From Pigoraptor chileana (Eukaryota; Opisthokonta; Filasterea): DNA of 22,416 nt. Numbering within the stretch: position 1 is the first letter of the stretch; each line of letters opens with the position of its first letter. Shown here one piece after another: positions 10,801-21,200 of the stretch. The stretch lies in assembly GCA_943704495.1 (NCBI GenBank), contig CALSCR010001835.1, forward strand, positions 1-22,416, read 5' to 3'. Position numbers and translations under genes: made by a program. The notes below the pieces were generated by a model. It saw only the letters and a program-made list of their open reading frames with translations, made no database searches and was not told the origin of the DNA.

Positions 10801-13800
10801 GGGACCTCCCGCACGCAAACGAGTGCGACCCGCGGACAGAAAGTTGTATTCAAGATCAGAGTCAGAGTCCGTGAGAAGCTCGGGAATCCAGTCATCATCG
10901 GCCAAGCGAGGTGCGCGTGCATGCACCGCCCCCCATTGGCGAAGCAGTCTGTGCCCAATGGGTAAGTTGGAGACACGCGATGTGTGATCATTAACATCTG
11001 TGTCGATGTCAAGCGACGGCATACTATCACTGTCGTCGTCGGTGCTCTCCAAGCCGGGCAGAGAGAACTCATCAGACGAATCCTCAGTCGCACTCCCATC
11101 ATCAGAGCACATGGACGGCAATGAATTGCTGTCGTCGATCCCACTGACATTGGACGGCAACAGGGGAGGCAGTGAGAGCATCGAGCTGTACAATGAAGAG
11201 TCGAGTAGGGGCGGCAAGTGGTCACTGCCATCCGACATGGATGACTCATCTTCCAGATAGGACAGATCAGGAAGACCATCGGTACCATCGTCGTTGCTGT
11301 CGCTGTCGCTATGGCTGTCGCTATGGCTGTCGCTATCATCGACAAGGGCGGGGACGACCGGCCACGAAGCAGACCGGGAAGTCTGCTGCCGAGTCACACT
11401 GGCGGCCGATCTCCCACCGGTAAACACTGCGCGTTGGGCATCGGCTGCGATTGCTGCATTCTCAATAGCCACCATTAGCACAGCATCCTCGCCTTCATCA
11501 CCATCCTCATCATCATCGTCACCATAACCAGTGCTACCCATGCCGACAGACGCAAGGTCGCCGTATCCCGATGCCGCCATACGCCGGCGCAGCACACCAA
11601 GTCGTTCCTGTAGATCCACGAAATCCCTCACAATACTGCTGCGACCCGGCGATTCCACCTGTGCAGCTTCGGCAATGTCCCCGGTAATTGCCTCAAAGTC
11701 GACGTCCAAGGCACGGAGCTCATCAAGCAGATCTTCTCCTTGTTCGACACGTGTGCGGTGGATAGCAATTTCGCGCGCACGCTCTTGCATCGTTCCGCGC
11801 TCTGCAACACGCCGCGACCGATCCTCTCTCCACCACTCTTGCCGAGAGCTCAGCGGTGCGGCAGGAGCAGCACCGTTGCCAGCGACAGTGGAGACACGAC
11901 TTTGTATCGCTGGCGATGGCATTGCGCTAGAGTGAGATGCACCAAAGGGATTTCCAACGTGCATGTGTCGGGAGACGCTGGCGGCGTTGCTGCCGGGTCC
12001 AGTGCTTGTAGCAGGCGGGACAGAATGCACAATACTGGTTCCAGCACTGCTGTTGTTGGTGTTGTTGTTGACATTGACTGAGGTGCGACCAGCATTTGAA
12101 GCAGCGGCAAGTGTCACGTGAGCATGCGGCGAATCAGGCGAAGTACGCACTACCACAGGCACGTGATCTTCCGATGCGCGGGCTGCTGCGAGCCGGGCGA
12201 GCTTCCTGTCAATCTCTTCAAGCTGATGTTGTACGGACTCAAGACCAGCAAGCTCTTCAACCGTTGCGTCATCGTGATGCGAGTCCGTTGCACATTGCTT
12301 TCCGCGCACGTTTCCGATTCCGCCTTCTTTTCCGATTCCCCGCCCTCCCGCCCGATTCTGTCCATATTCACACTCATCCTCATCGTCGGTGGTCCACTGA
12401 CTTTCGCTATCCTCGGTACCCTCGCTGCCGTCACCACTGTCACGTGCATCACGTGCGACCTCCGCATCATTTTCAAGGGCAACGAGGTCGCTGGGGTCAC
12501 AGCGATCCACAGGCACACACACGCGCCGACTGCTTTCATCTGCGTCCCCATCCCCATCCCCATCCTCATCCCCCACCTCGTCCATGCCATCCATGGTTTC
12601 CGCGGGAACGGCCGCGCCGCGCCAGTGAGTCCACGCGGGCACGTGAGTTCCTTCATCGTGCGATGACGACGATACCTCATTCACTTCTCTCGGCGCATCG
12701 CCGTGGACGATATCACTGCTGTCCTCATCGTCATAGTCGACGGGACGCCTCCACCGCGTCAGCCACGCAAAAGGCGCGGATGACGACGAAGGAGCTATGC
12801 CGTTCGACGACATATTTTGCGTCTGTAAATGTGATCGAGGTTGTGGTGGCAACCTTCCGTCGCCATCACCGGAGGCACCCTGGATTGAGTTTGTCGCAGC
12901 CGGAGTAACGTTGCTACGCTGGTGTGAGAGGAGCGAACGCTGCATCGCCTCGAGTCGCCGTTGCTCAGCCAATCTTTCTGTGTGCGTGGGAGCGTGTGAC
13001 ACAGCAGCCTGTGCATCCACCATGGATGTGTGTGCTGCACGCTGTGCCGCGTCCCTCTCACTTACATTTAACTGCAGCGCCGGCGGCGTGGACGAGCGCA
13101 TGGCTCCCGACAAAGAGGGCATGGGTGCAGACGACGTTCCCGCCGTTCTGCCTGTGCCCTGTGCCGAGGACGAGGGATGCACCGACGGGAGTTCGCTCAT
13201 GAGCTGCTGAAGTTCGCGTCGCTGCTCACGAATGAGGCGCTGCCCAAGTGTCTCTTCTCTCTGTGCACGTGCGTCATCAAACGGCCGCACATCCGGGACT
13301 GCGGACTGTCCGTTAGAGTCCGTTGCGTCGCTGCCTAGAGCTGCAGATGCCTCAACACCTCCGCGTCGGGATGCGCCGCCCTCAATTCCAGCGAAAGCTC
13401 GGTAGTTTGACTCTGTGAAGCCAAATGGATCCGCAAAGTTGATCTCGTACGGGTAGTCCTGAGACGAAACCGAAGAAGAGTCGCTCGACATGTGAGAATA
13501 CGTCATTGCGGAGCTGCTGTTGAAAGACCGCCGGAGGGACGCCAGGTCGACATCATCTGCACCGCAAGCAGGACCAGACAAAAAGTGAGTTGGTTGCTGG
13601 CAGAGGGAGAGAGGGAGCGAGGGCTAGGGTTGACGCTAGGGGTAGAGACGACACTCAAGTAAATCCACTAAAAATTAATCGAGCAGTATGCACGTGCACC
13701 GCTTGAAAGGAATGAGCGCTTGGGATCCGATGGCACCCGATAGACACAGCATAGCCGCATGCAGCAGACCCCCATTCTCACCTTCTCGGTTAACAATGGA

Positions 13801-15202
13801 CATCATTTCGGCAATGAGCGATGGATTGTGTTTGCGGAGGAGTCGAATCGCACGAACGACGTCGCTTTCCTCATCCCCGTCGTCGTTGGGTGCATCCCAC
13901 CCTGAAAAGTGCGACAGTCGTGTTGGTGTGCATAGGTATGGTTATGTTATTGTGGATGTGTGTTGTGTGTGTGTGTGTGTGTGTGTGCGTTTGTGCGTGT
14001 GCATGTTCGATATCCCTTAGATGTATAAGAAATCACGCCGAGCGAAATCAAGGCGTAGGATGTATTGCAGTGCGCGTGGTCGGGGGATTCTGTGTACTAT
14101 TACGAATGTCAAAATAGCATATAAAGTGACAGTAAATCACAAAACAACCGAGTAAAAGATACATATAAATATATAAATACATAATTACATATCACAGGGT
14201 GTGTCGCTCACCAGAGATAAGCGGCTCGGGCATGCGCGCTTCCGCTTGCAATGATCTCTCTGCGGCCAACCGTGCCCAAAAGTAAAAGTCAGACTTGTTC
14301 AACAATTAATATCGCATTGGGAATTAATACACAGGCGCAACATTGTCCACTTGTTCTTGCCTACATATACCGTCGAAATTTCATATTATAGTCGAGTCTA
14401 TCATACCTGCACCGTGTTCGCTGGCATCCGGGGCAACCAGTCGGTGCGGACTGACAATGCGAGGCCGTCCCACGGCAGTCGAGGCATCCATTGCGCCAAG
14501 TGCCTGCGACGAAGATGATGCGCCCGCAGATCGCAAATCGGCGGGAGTATTCTTTCTAAGTTCCGCGGCGGCTGTTTGCCACCTTTCCAGGGTGAGATCG
14601 TAAGATATTTGTGTTCCAACAACAGGATTGCCGAGTAGCCGAACCCACACAAGCGACCTTGACGCAACGATCTCGGGCGGGATTATAGCAATGCGGTTGT
14701 AATTGGCGTCGATCTCTCTCAACGATGGCATCGTGCCGAAAAACGAGGGCAGCGTCGCGAGTTCGTTGTCATGAAGGGAAATGCTCCACAAGGCTGACAG
14801 ATCTGCGAGTGTCGACGGCAACGCCCTCACCTTATTGAACGATATATCAAGCTCTTCCAGGTGTCGACACAGCCCAATCGTATCGGGAAGGATGACGAGC
14901 AAGTTCCAAGAAACGTCCAACACCCGCAGATTGGATAACTGCCCAATGCGGTCGTCGATATGGTCCAGCCCGCAGGATCGCAGGCGCAGCACCACCAACT
15001 GAGATTGCGCCCACAATGTCGACGGAACGCCGCTGGAAAATCGGCGACAAAAGACGAGGGAAGTCGCACGCCCATCCAATTCCAAGTCCTCGTCAGCATC
15101 GTGTGTGCCGTCGCCAGACGAACTCGATTGGTTGGTGTGGCGCATTGGGATTATAGGAATAGGCACCCCAAGGCAGCTATTGCGATCACTTGCTCCAGAC
15201 AT
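4980..15202 (-). CDS. Giant LRR - acidic linker - Skp1/Elongin-C-like POZ - F-box - LRR/UIM fusion protein
   Basis: Exons (minus): 15202-14407, 14259-14212, 13901-13782, 13556-9921, 9595-9116, 8819-8700, 8466-8164, 8113-8038, 7173-6122, 5842-5590, 5277-4980. Together they encode 2,393 aa and every junction keeps phase. Residues 69-192 are about five SHOC2-type LRRs (LDVSWNLLVILP-like). About 320-1490 is an acidic Ser/Asp-rich linker with little predicted fold. At 1498-1533 comes YIRCVSMDGDDF...ALFRRILDGG, and after the splice SHVLNSVLSFCF. These match the Skp1/Elongin C POZ fold, which closes at about 1654-1693 with LAAAHYLEIPPLVEHAC. The F-box (MPPDLQWTLLCMLDP...LWRRL) follows at once, at about 1700-1745. 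About eleven RNI-like LRRs fill the C-terminus, with a UIM near 2117-2133 (YALEAAVRMSL). F-boxes bind Skp1, which binds cullin 1; here both seem to be in one chain. The role in ubiquitin ligation is inferred. The ATG at 15202 is the first in frame. The exon 7-8 junction is the least secure. Confidence 0.78.
5278..5589 (-). repeat. CA/GT-rich variable repeat in fusion-gene intron 10
   Basis: From about 5392 to 5587 the plus strand is CA-rich with ATATA and ATCACA interruptions. In transcript sense the intron opens GTGCGTGTGTGT and is GU-rich for about 200 nt, then closes with a short AC tract directly before the acceptor (ATACACACAACACAG). Both splice sites are therefore embedded in repeat. 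Confidence 0.85.
6352..6440 (-). other. Asp run plus ubiquitin-interacting motif in exon 9 of the fusion gene
   Basis: A GAT/GAC triplet tract encodes an acidic run. It is followed by EEQYALEAAVRMSLG, which matches the UIM consensus (acidic patch, hydrophobic-x-x-Ala-hydrophobic-x-x-Ser-Leu) at every key position. It lies between two leucine-rich repeats. UIM helices bind mono-ubiquitin or ubiquitin chains, so a ubiquitin-binding role is inferred. Confidence 0.7.
7175..7299. repeat. (GT)n microsatellite abutting the acceptor of fusion-gene intron 8
   Basis: About 125 bp of GT. In transcript sense this is an AC tract that runs straight into the acceptor CAG at 7176-7174, taking the place of a normal polypyrimidine tract. 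Confidence 0.95.
7773..8006. repeat. Tandem 50-60 bp GT/TA repeat with inverted CA end, intron 8
   Basis: After a pure GT run, a unit containing TGTGCGTATTTGTGTGTATG and TATATATATG occurs three times (starting near 7814, 7866 and 7925). The last two copies end in GATTCACACACACA. The block then switches to (CA)n up to 8006. In transcript sense the donor side of intron 8 is therefore GU-rich and complementary to the AC tract at its acceptor. Confidence 0.85.
8114..8163 (-). other. Putative 50-nt mini-intron 7 of the fusion gene
   Basis: Sense ends are G|GTGCGGGAAG at the donor and ATTGCACAG|GC at the acceptor; phase 1 on both sides. Removing it joins IDSF to GRLHELHVALCHVDLL, which restores leucine-rich-repeat spacing and leads to a donor that fits the next exon. 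Without it, the frame loses LRR character. All other introns of the gene are at least 147 nt, so a species-specific mini-intron, a sequencing indel or an alternative donor remain possible. Confidence 0.5.
9600..9735 (-). repeat. Very long polypyrimidine tract at the acceptor of fusion-gene intron 4
   Basis: The plus strand is an almost pure purine run (GAGAGAGGGAGAGACAG type). In transcript sense this is about 130 nt of CT-rich sequence ending four bases before the acceptor CAG at 9598-9596. It acts, at minimum, as the polypyrimidine tract of this intron. Such mirror-like purine runs can also form triplex DNA. Confidence 0.85.
11294..11340 (-). repeat. 12-bp coding minisatellite (Ser-Asp-Ser-His)
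   Basis: CTGTCGCTATGG is repeated in tandem on the plus strand within exon 4 of the fusion gene and encodes SDSHSDSH on the minus strand. It shows how the acidic linker grows by repeat expansion. A similar short repeat near 12545-12575 encodes Asp-Gly alternation. Confidence 0.75.
13946..13999. repeat. (GT)n microsatellite in fusion-gene intron 2
   Basis: GT-rich run with GTGCGTTTGTGCGTGTGC at its right end. In transcript sense it is an AC tract some 50-100 nt before the acceptor of exon 3. Confidence 0.9.
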
Positions 15203-16162
15203 GTTCCAATGAATAACAAATTCGGATGGGACGGAACTGTTTCTGTGCAAAGCGTGCGCACGCGTGCGAGTGTGTGAGTGCGCGTTTGTTGCACTCTGGG
15301 AACGAATATCCGCAATATTAACACGAATGGAGCGGCATGATGTCGCAGGAAGTGGCAAGACCTGCCGTTTCTGACTTGCACTCACGCATGAGTGATAGTA
15401 ACAAGGAGCGCAAAGTGAACAAAGTGAACAAAAGCGATTCTAACTATTCTTTCGATGAGAAACAAACAGCGGTGGGCCTTTCCACACGCTGTAGTGAATC
15501 GCTATCGCTTGAAGTGGTCACTTTACTGACATTGACCACCGACTTTGAAACTTTTGGCCTTTTTGAATTGCTAAGGAGATGAGAATTTATTCCGAAATCT
15601 CGCAGATAATACCTGTGTGCATGTGCAGTATTTATTTGAACAGTTTTCAGAATTAATCCATGTTTTTCAAGATTTTCAAATTCTTGATGGACGTTGAAAG
15701 TTCAATCGTAAAATACGATACCGGAATTTTGTTTGTATGTAACTTACAATTTTTTTGTTCTCGTAAATTTAGTTTTCCTAAAGGAATACGTAACAAGAGT
15801 GATCACGTGGATACGCACAAAGTAGTAAATTAAGCCGAATCGCACTTATGAAAGATGCGTATTAGTAGGATGAGAAGCACATTCTCTGCCCAGTTTGTAT
15901 GGATTACCTCATACACATTGGATTGCGCAATTTTGGGGGCATTTTACTCACACGCGACGGCTGTCCATGACAACTGCACCGAACTAATTGCCACAGTGCC
16001 TGTGATTGAGTGCGCAGAGACGACATCAACCACTACTCTCTCTGGCGTCGCGAACCTGTTCGCGAAACAGGCTGCGAGCAAAACCATAGAGTACTGTAGT
16101 GCTATCTTAATCTATATTACCTGCATCTGTCCCGAGCATACGGGCATCCTTATATTTCAAAA
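15203..16162. other. Divergent intergenic region, fusion gene / POPDC gene
   Basis: This separates two genes that start in opposite directions (15202 minus, 16163 plus), so it should hold both promoters. It is AT-richer than the genes. It contains a small direct repeat AAAGTGAAC x2 near 15413-15432 and the regulatory words listed separately. A plus-strand open frame at 15855-16160 overlaps it, but shows no Popeye homology and is not in the Popeye frame. Confidence 0.6.
15788..15809. promoter_or_regulatory. ACGTAACAAGA plus E-box CACGTG
   Basis: ACGTAACAAGA (15788-15798) is followed by ATCACGTGG with the E-box at 15804-15809. The same 11-mer lies beside TCACGTGA in the other divergent promoter (21729-21739). 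Such E-boxes are bHLH binding sites in fungi and animals. The site is 354 bp upstream of the POPDC start. Confidence 0.35.
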
Positions 16163-17728
16163 ATGGTCTCGCTTGACATTCTCAGCCATATCGGCTTTGG
16201 TTTCCTCTGCGCATCCTACCTGGCAACGAACATTATAGCACTTCGCACACTCCTTTTCATTGGAAACTGCGTTCTTATTGCGTGGGGCGCGCTTTTTTTG
16301 AAGAGCGAAAGTACCGTCGCCTGGAACGCTGCGTTTGCCGCCATCAACTTCCTTCAAATACTGTGGCTGTCGTACCAGAAGTTTTACATCCTCAAGCTAA
16401 CGCCCGAGGAAGCCAGTCTCTACCGCACCGTGTTCCGGACCCTGCCAAAGTGGCACTTTAAACAGTTGATGCGACGTGCAATTTGGAAAACATACGCGTC
16501 GGGGGAGACCATCATAAAGGAAGAACAGGATGTCAATGAGCTTGGTAAGTTGCGCTTGTCACTGATACATCGCACGACGGACAGACGTAGAATGGACATG
16601 GCGCTCCGATATCCATTATGCACACTATACTGGTGTGATTGAGCGTGATGCCGACAATTTTTGGTGGTGATGTCAATCTGACAATGAATTCCCGCCTTTT
16701 TTTGTTTCATAATCTACGAGCAGGCGTCGTATACGAGGGTGTTGCCAAAGTAATCAAGGAAGGAAAAGATCTTGCCTTTGTCGGATCACTCGAGTGGTTT
16801 GGAACCGTGGAGTATATTTTCGAGGAGCCTGCGGGCGTGAGCATTGTCGCCGTGGAGCAGCTGAGGGCAGTCACGTGGGCCAAGGACGATCTCGTGAAAG
16901 TGCTGAAAGAAAATCCCGTCGTTGGATCGGCGTTTTCGAATCTCGTCGCACTTGATCTGGGCATCAAACTCACTCGCATGGATAGGAATTATCTGCACGG
17001 AGATGTGAGTTGTGTTTGTGTGTTGTGCTTGGTAACAGTGCAAGAAGGAGGGACTCACAGATGTGGTCCGTTTGCTATACATCTGTACCTGTAACTGCGC
17101 TCGTTCTCTTCTTGCACCTGCTGTCTCTCAAGGTGTGCATGACGCGTGTATGAAGTGTAACACATCATCTTGATTTTTATTATTATTGTTAATAATCACT
17201 ATCTACCACTAATCATCTTTGCTTGATCTCAATCCCACACAGGCGGACGCTGTGTATCCATACTCTCGCGTTGGTGATGCAATCTCCATGTTCCAGCGCA
17301 TCGAAAAGGCAAACGCCCAACAACGCAACGCAGAGCCTAAGAGAGAAGTACCTCTTGGACAGCGCATTCTCTCTTTGTTTCCGTTCACAAAGGCCGGGAG
17401 GAAGACTGCGATTGTTGGCGATTCCGTCGGAGGCACTGATCTCGACAGCCATCACGACGCTCACGGCGCATCAACTCCGAGAAGCGGCTTCATTGCGGCT
17501 CGGCGTGGAAGCGCGTGGGGCATGTCGCCTTCAGCGTCGAATGTCATTGTTACGAAGGGAGGAAAACCTGTTGTCTCTCGTCAGCATTCCAAGAAGAAGA
17601 TGCACCAGGTCGCGCCCGAGGAGACCACCACACATGTGCCCACACGCAAGGTGTCACGTAGTGAAGAGCACGCACACGCACGGAGATCTTCTCACGATGA
17701 CGAAGCCATCGAAATCGGAGAAGTGTAG
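16163..17728 (+). CDS. Popeye-domain (POPDC-like) membrane protein
   Basis: Exons 16163-16544, 16724-17004 and 17243-17728; 382 aa, intron phases 1 and 0. The start has a good context (CAAAAATGG) and a stop lies upstream in frame near 16099. Three hydrophobic segments at about residues 8-27, 30-46 and 53-72 match the three membrane spans of Popeye proteins, including AWNAAFAAINFLQILWLSY, which aligns with the IWNSVFLVVNLLHF region. The cytosolic Popeye domain follows (YRTVFRTLPKWHFKQL..., then YEGVAKVIKEGKDLAFVGSLEW). The C-terminal 160 residues are Ser/His/Lys-rich and probably disordered. Popeye proteins bind cAMP in animals. The usual Asp-Ser-Pro-Glu motif reads Gly-Ser-Leu-Glu here (about residues 148-151), so nucleotide binding is doubtful. 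It lacks the long glycosylated N-terminus of the vertebrate forms. The family assignment is by eye. Confidence 0.88.
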
Positions 17729-18267
17729 CGTGTCTTTCCGTTGCCCCTTTCCGGTCTCATCGCGTGCAGCAGCTGTTGAATGTGGCTATGTTTTGTGTGT
17801 TTTTTATATTCCGTTTTCGTGCCGTCTGTGATTTTAGTTTATGCACCTCTATGTTTGCGCGTATACTTGCCTCGCACACCAACTCCATTGCATTGTATGT
17901 AACAATGGGGGCTGATGACCGCTGGACGGTCCTCCTCGCCCTTGGTGTTTGCACTAAACATGCGTGACTCTTAAAGTGGTTAAGCCCAATTCGCATGCAT
18001 CGTTGTGTGTACAATTCCTACACAATCACACTCGCCGATACCTCGGAGGGCCAATTTACATAGCGCATTTTGTTTAAAAAAGGCTATCACTGCCGAATAT
18101 GATTTGCGCAGACCGCAATGGACTCACACCCATCCATGAGTAAGACACCTGCCACATGTGTGTTGCTCCTCTCGCGAGGCCGCAGACTTAAGCCGAAGAG
18201 CTGTGTGCATTGTTCCCACGCGTGATTAATGAAGCGCGAATTGCTGTTTTCTTTAATACAACCACTT
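17729..18267. other. Convergent 3' spacer between POPDC and PEX5 genes
   Basis: Both flanking genes end here (POPDC on plus, PEX5 on minus). I see no coding region. A minus-strand ATTAAA at 18253-18258, about ten bases past the PEX5 stop, is a possible poly(A) signal. Confidence 0.6.
18253..18258 (-). terminator. Possible poly(A) signal ATTAAA of PEX5
   Basis: ATTAAA on the minus strand 10 nt after the PEX5 stop codon. It is the common variant of AATAAA. The short distance implies a very short 3' UTR. No transcript data are available. Confidence 0.35.
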
Positions 18268-21200
18268 TCAGAATTCAAATTCGCTGCGGAATGCCTCTAG
18301 GTTCTTTGCGCGCGCCGCATCCGACAGGCTGTTTCGTCCCATCATCGCGGTTGCCATCGCCAGCGTTCCCCAGATGGTGTCGCTCATGGAATCGGCAGGA
18401 GGTCGATCGGCACGTGCCTGCACGAATTTAAAAGGCAAGCACGCACGACAACAGACCACACAACGCATAGCACATAAATACGCGTGTCAGTGAAAACACA
18501 TTCAATTTTAAATTCATCTATGCGAATCATGGACCATAGCGCCATCACCTCGCTATGAAAAACTTCCACATCTATTCAAATAAGTATAGATTCGAAACGG
18601 GCCATCCGAATCTCTCGAGATATGGTGTCAATAACATAATAAATAACGCAGTGCTTTTCGTGTTGCAAAAACATGCCTGCATGGATAGCGCCGTCAACAG
18701 ATGCTCAACCGCCTCATTGTACGCGCGCAGGTTGATGCAGCTGACGCCGAGGTTGTAGCGGGCGCGAATGAACCCAGGGCGAAGCTCAAGTGCACGATAG
18801 TATGCCGAGACGGCCTCCTCACTGCGACCTCCGTTGGCCAGGGTAGCACCAAGACGGTTCCACAAGATGTATTCCTGTTGAAGTGGAGTTTGGAGAGTCA
18901 GAGGAAAGAAAAAGAGTTAAGTGCTAAACATCACGAAGTAGTGAATGACGCGGCTACCGATCAACTCGAGAAACAACAGAAGGGGAAGGTGGGGAGGAAG
19001 AAACGAAGACACTCACATCCGGTCGCGAGTTGAGGGCGGCGTTGAAGCAGTCAACGGCCTTGTCGTATTCCATCGAAATGTTAAAGACGACGCCGAGTGC
19101 AATCTGCACATCCGGGTCAAGCTCGCTGGGGGAAAGGCGTGCGGCAGCGAGGAGTCGGTTGCGCACCTCCGCATGGCGACCGGGCATTGGAGTGAACCCA
19201 TCTGCCACCTCACTCTGCATCGGCAGTGGTGAGTGAGTGGGCGAGTGCATGTGTGTGTGTGTGTGTGTGAGTGAGTGTGTGTGTGAGTGTGTATGAGAGT
19301 GTGATGCATGTTAGGTCATGGGCGATTGAGAATGTGAGCTGACAACGGAAATACAATTTGTCGCAGTGGCAAATACTTATCGTAAAAGTTCTGCACACAA
19401 AACATCCCACCATCATATGTGGCACATCAAAAATCGAAAATGAATCACAAACCAGTCGAACACAGACACACACACACACACGCGCGCAGACACGCACACA
19501 GATACAGACATAGAAACACACACGCGCCTAACCACAAACACAATGCCACCCACCTCGTACCCAACCGGGCCTTCCACTTGCCCCTGCGCAAGCGACTTGT
19601 ACGCCTCAACAGACATCATCCACCCCATCAGTGCCTCGTACGCGAGATCAGACCGACCTTCATTCGTATAGCTCACGGATAGAGCCAATTGCCCCTCTGC
19701 CGCCGACGGATTAATGCCGACACACTTCCGAAGGGCAGCAATCGCGGCAGAGTCCCACTCGTTCTCCGCCTGTGCAATACCGAGGTGCAGCCACGCGCGC
19801 CAGTTTCCTTCGTTCCCTTTTACCTCCGCTTCAAACGCGAGTATTGCCTCTCTCAAGTTACCCGCAGACAAAAGTTCCATCCCGCGCGCAAAGGCATCGG
19901 TGGCGTCAGCATACGGATTCTCCACTTCAAAAGGATACTCGTCCCACGATTTTGGCGGTTCATTTGCCGCCTGCGACTGACTCGTAGATGCCTCGCCAAA
20001 TGCAAAGTCGTCCTCGTCCTTCCTTGCAGATAACAGCCGCTCCCACTCACGCCGCATGTCATCCAGCCCAGTTGCTTCGGACGACGCACCCTCCCCGGCC
20101 ACCTCCTTTGCAAACTGCGCAGCCCAATCGCTTTCCCCACCGAATATTTCTTCATTCTCGCCGCTAATGACACCAAATCCATCTCTTGCGCGCGTAAATT
20201 CGTCCAGCCACGCCTTGGCCCTGCTATCTTCCGAGCTCGCCCCGTCAAGCGAGCGTGCGGCAAATTCCTCCGCCCATTTGTATGCCGCACGTGGATCCTC
20301 ATTTGCCTGCGCCGCGTATTCGGAGCTCCAATCAGGGACAGTCGCCTCGGCCTTTGTCACACCGCCAAGATCTCGAACAAACGACATGAACTGGGAATTA
20401 TGCAGCTTTGGATCCTTCTCCGCCATACGGGAGAGCGCCGCCGCCGTCCATTTGAGCTCAGCATCCTCCTCCTCGGTTGCGTTTTCCTTTTGTTGTTGTT
20501 GCGTCTTTGCCGAAGATTGTCGCGCACGCACAGCCGCCGCAGTCTCGCCCCAATCGGCAGAGCTCGATGGCCCTGGTTCCCTCTCAAGGTAGTCCCTCGC
20601 CCATGGCGAAGCATGCACATGTCCCGGCCCGGCGTATGCAGTGAACTCGGCGGCAAGTGAATCGGCTGTCATGGGTGTGCCACGCGCGTGTCGTGCCTGC
20701 ATGCTTGTCGGTGGAGGCGGCACCGGCCCTCTTCGGTTAGTTTCAGGGGCATATCGTGCGACGCCCCCGCGTCCATCTTCGTGGAATATCGGGCGCGGGT
20801 GCTCTGGCGGAGCGTGATGCGGGCGTGCATAGTCAAATTCGTCCGCCCAGCGCCGTGGATCGGCACGCATTGGGCCGACTTGGCGAGTTAATGCCGTGGG
20901 AACGGCAGCGTCAAAGTCACTCGCCCATTCTAACGCAAGACGGTCGTCGATGTGCTGTGCAACTGGAGGCGTGGATGGGTCAGGACCCATCGCATCCAGT
21001 TCACCTTGCATGTCGTCAAATGCGTATGCATCTCTTTCTGTTGGATAGTTGGAGGGTCCATCCTCTTGGTAGTCCTCTGGTACAAAGCGGTCACGCTCCT
21101 GAAAGTAGCAATACAGACATGAACGGGATGATTGTTGGGGATGGTTTGATGAGCCCAAGAAACAACAAAGAATAAACTTTTACATAATTTCACGCACACA

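Noticed and set aside
12096-12908. Plus-strand open frame of 270 codons inside the large fusion-gene exon
   Set aside because: It is rich in Arg, His and Pro, the antisense shadow of the Ser/Asp-rich coding strand. It has no family motif.
14407-15202. N-terminal LRR region as a separate gene
   Set aside because: The frame beyond 14407 runs to a stop only by reading through a good donor (GTATGA). Splicing into exons 2, 3 and 4 keeps phase at every step, and exon 4 has no ATG at its open start (the frame begins with TTG). A separate gene stays possible until cDNA is seen.
15855-16160. Plus-strand open frame just upstream of the Popeye start as a first exon
   Set aside because: It is in another frame, has no Popeye similarity, and I found no donor/acceptor pair of reasonable length joining it to 16163. 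It could still be an upstream open reading frame.
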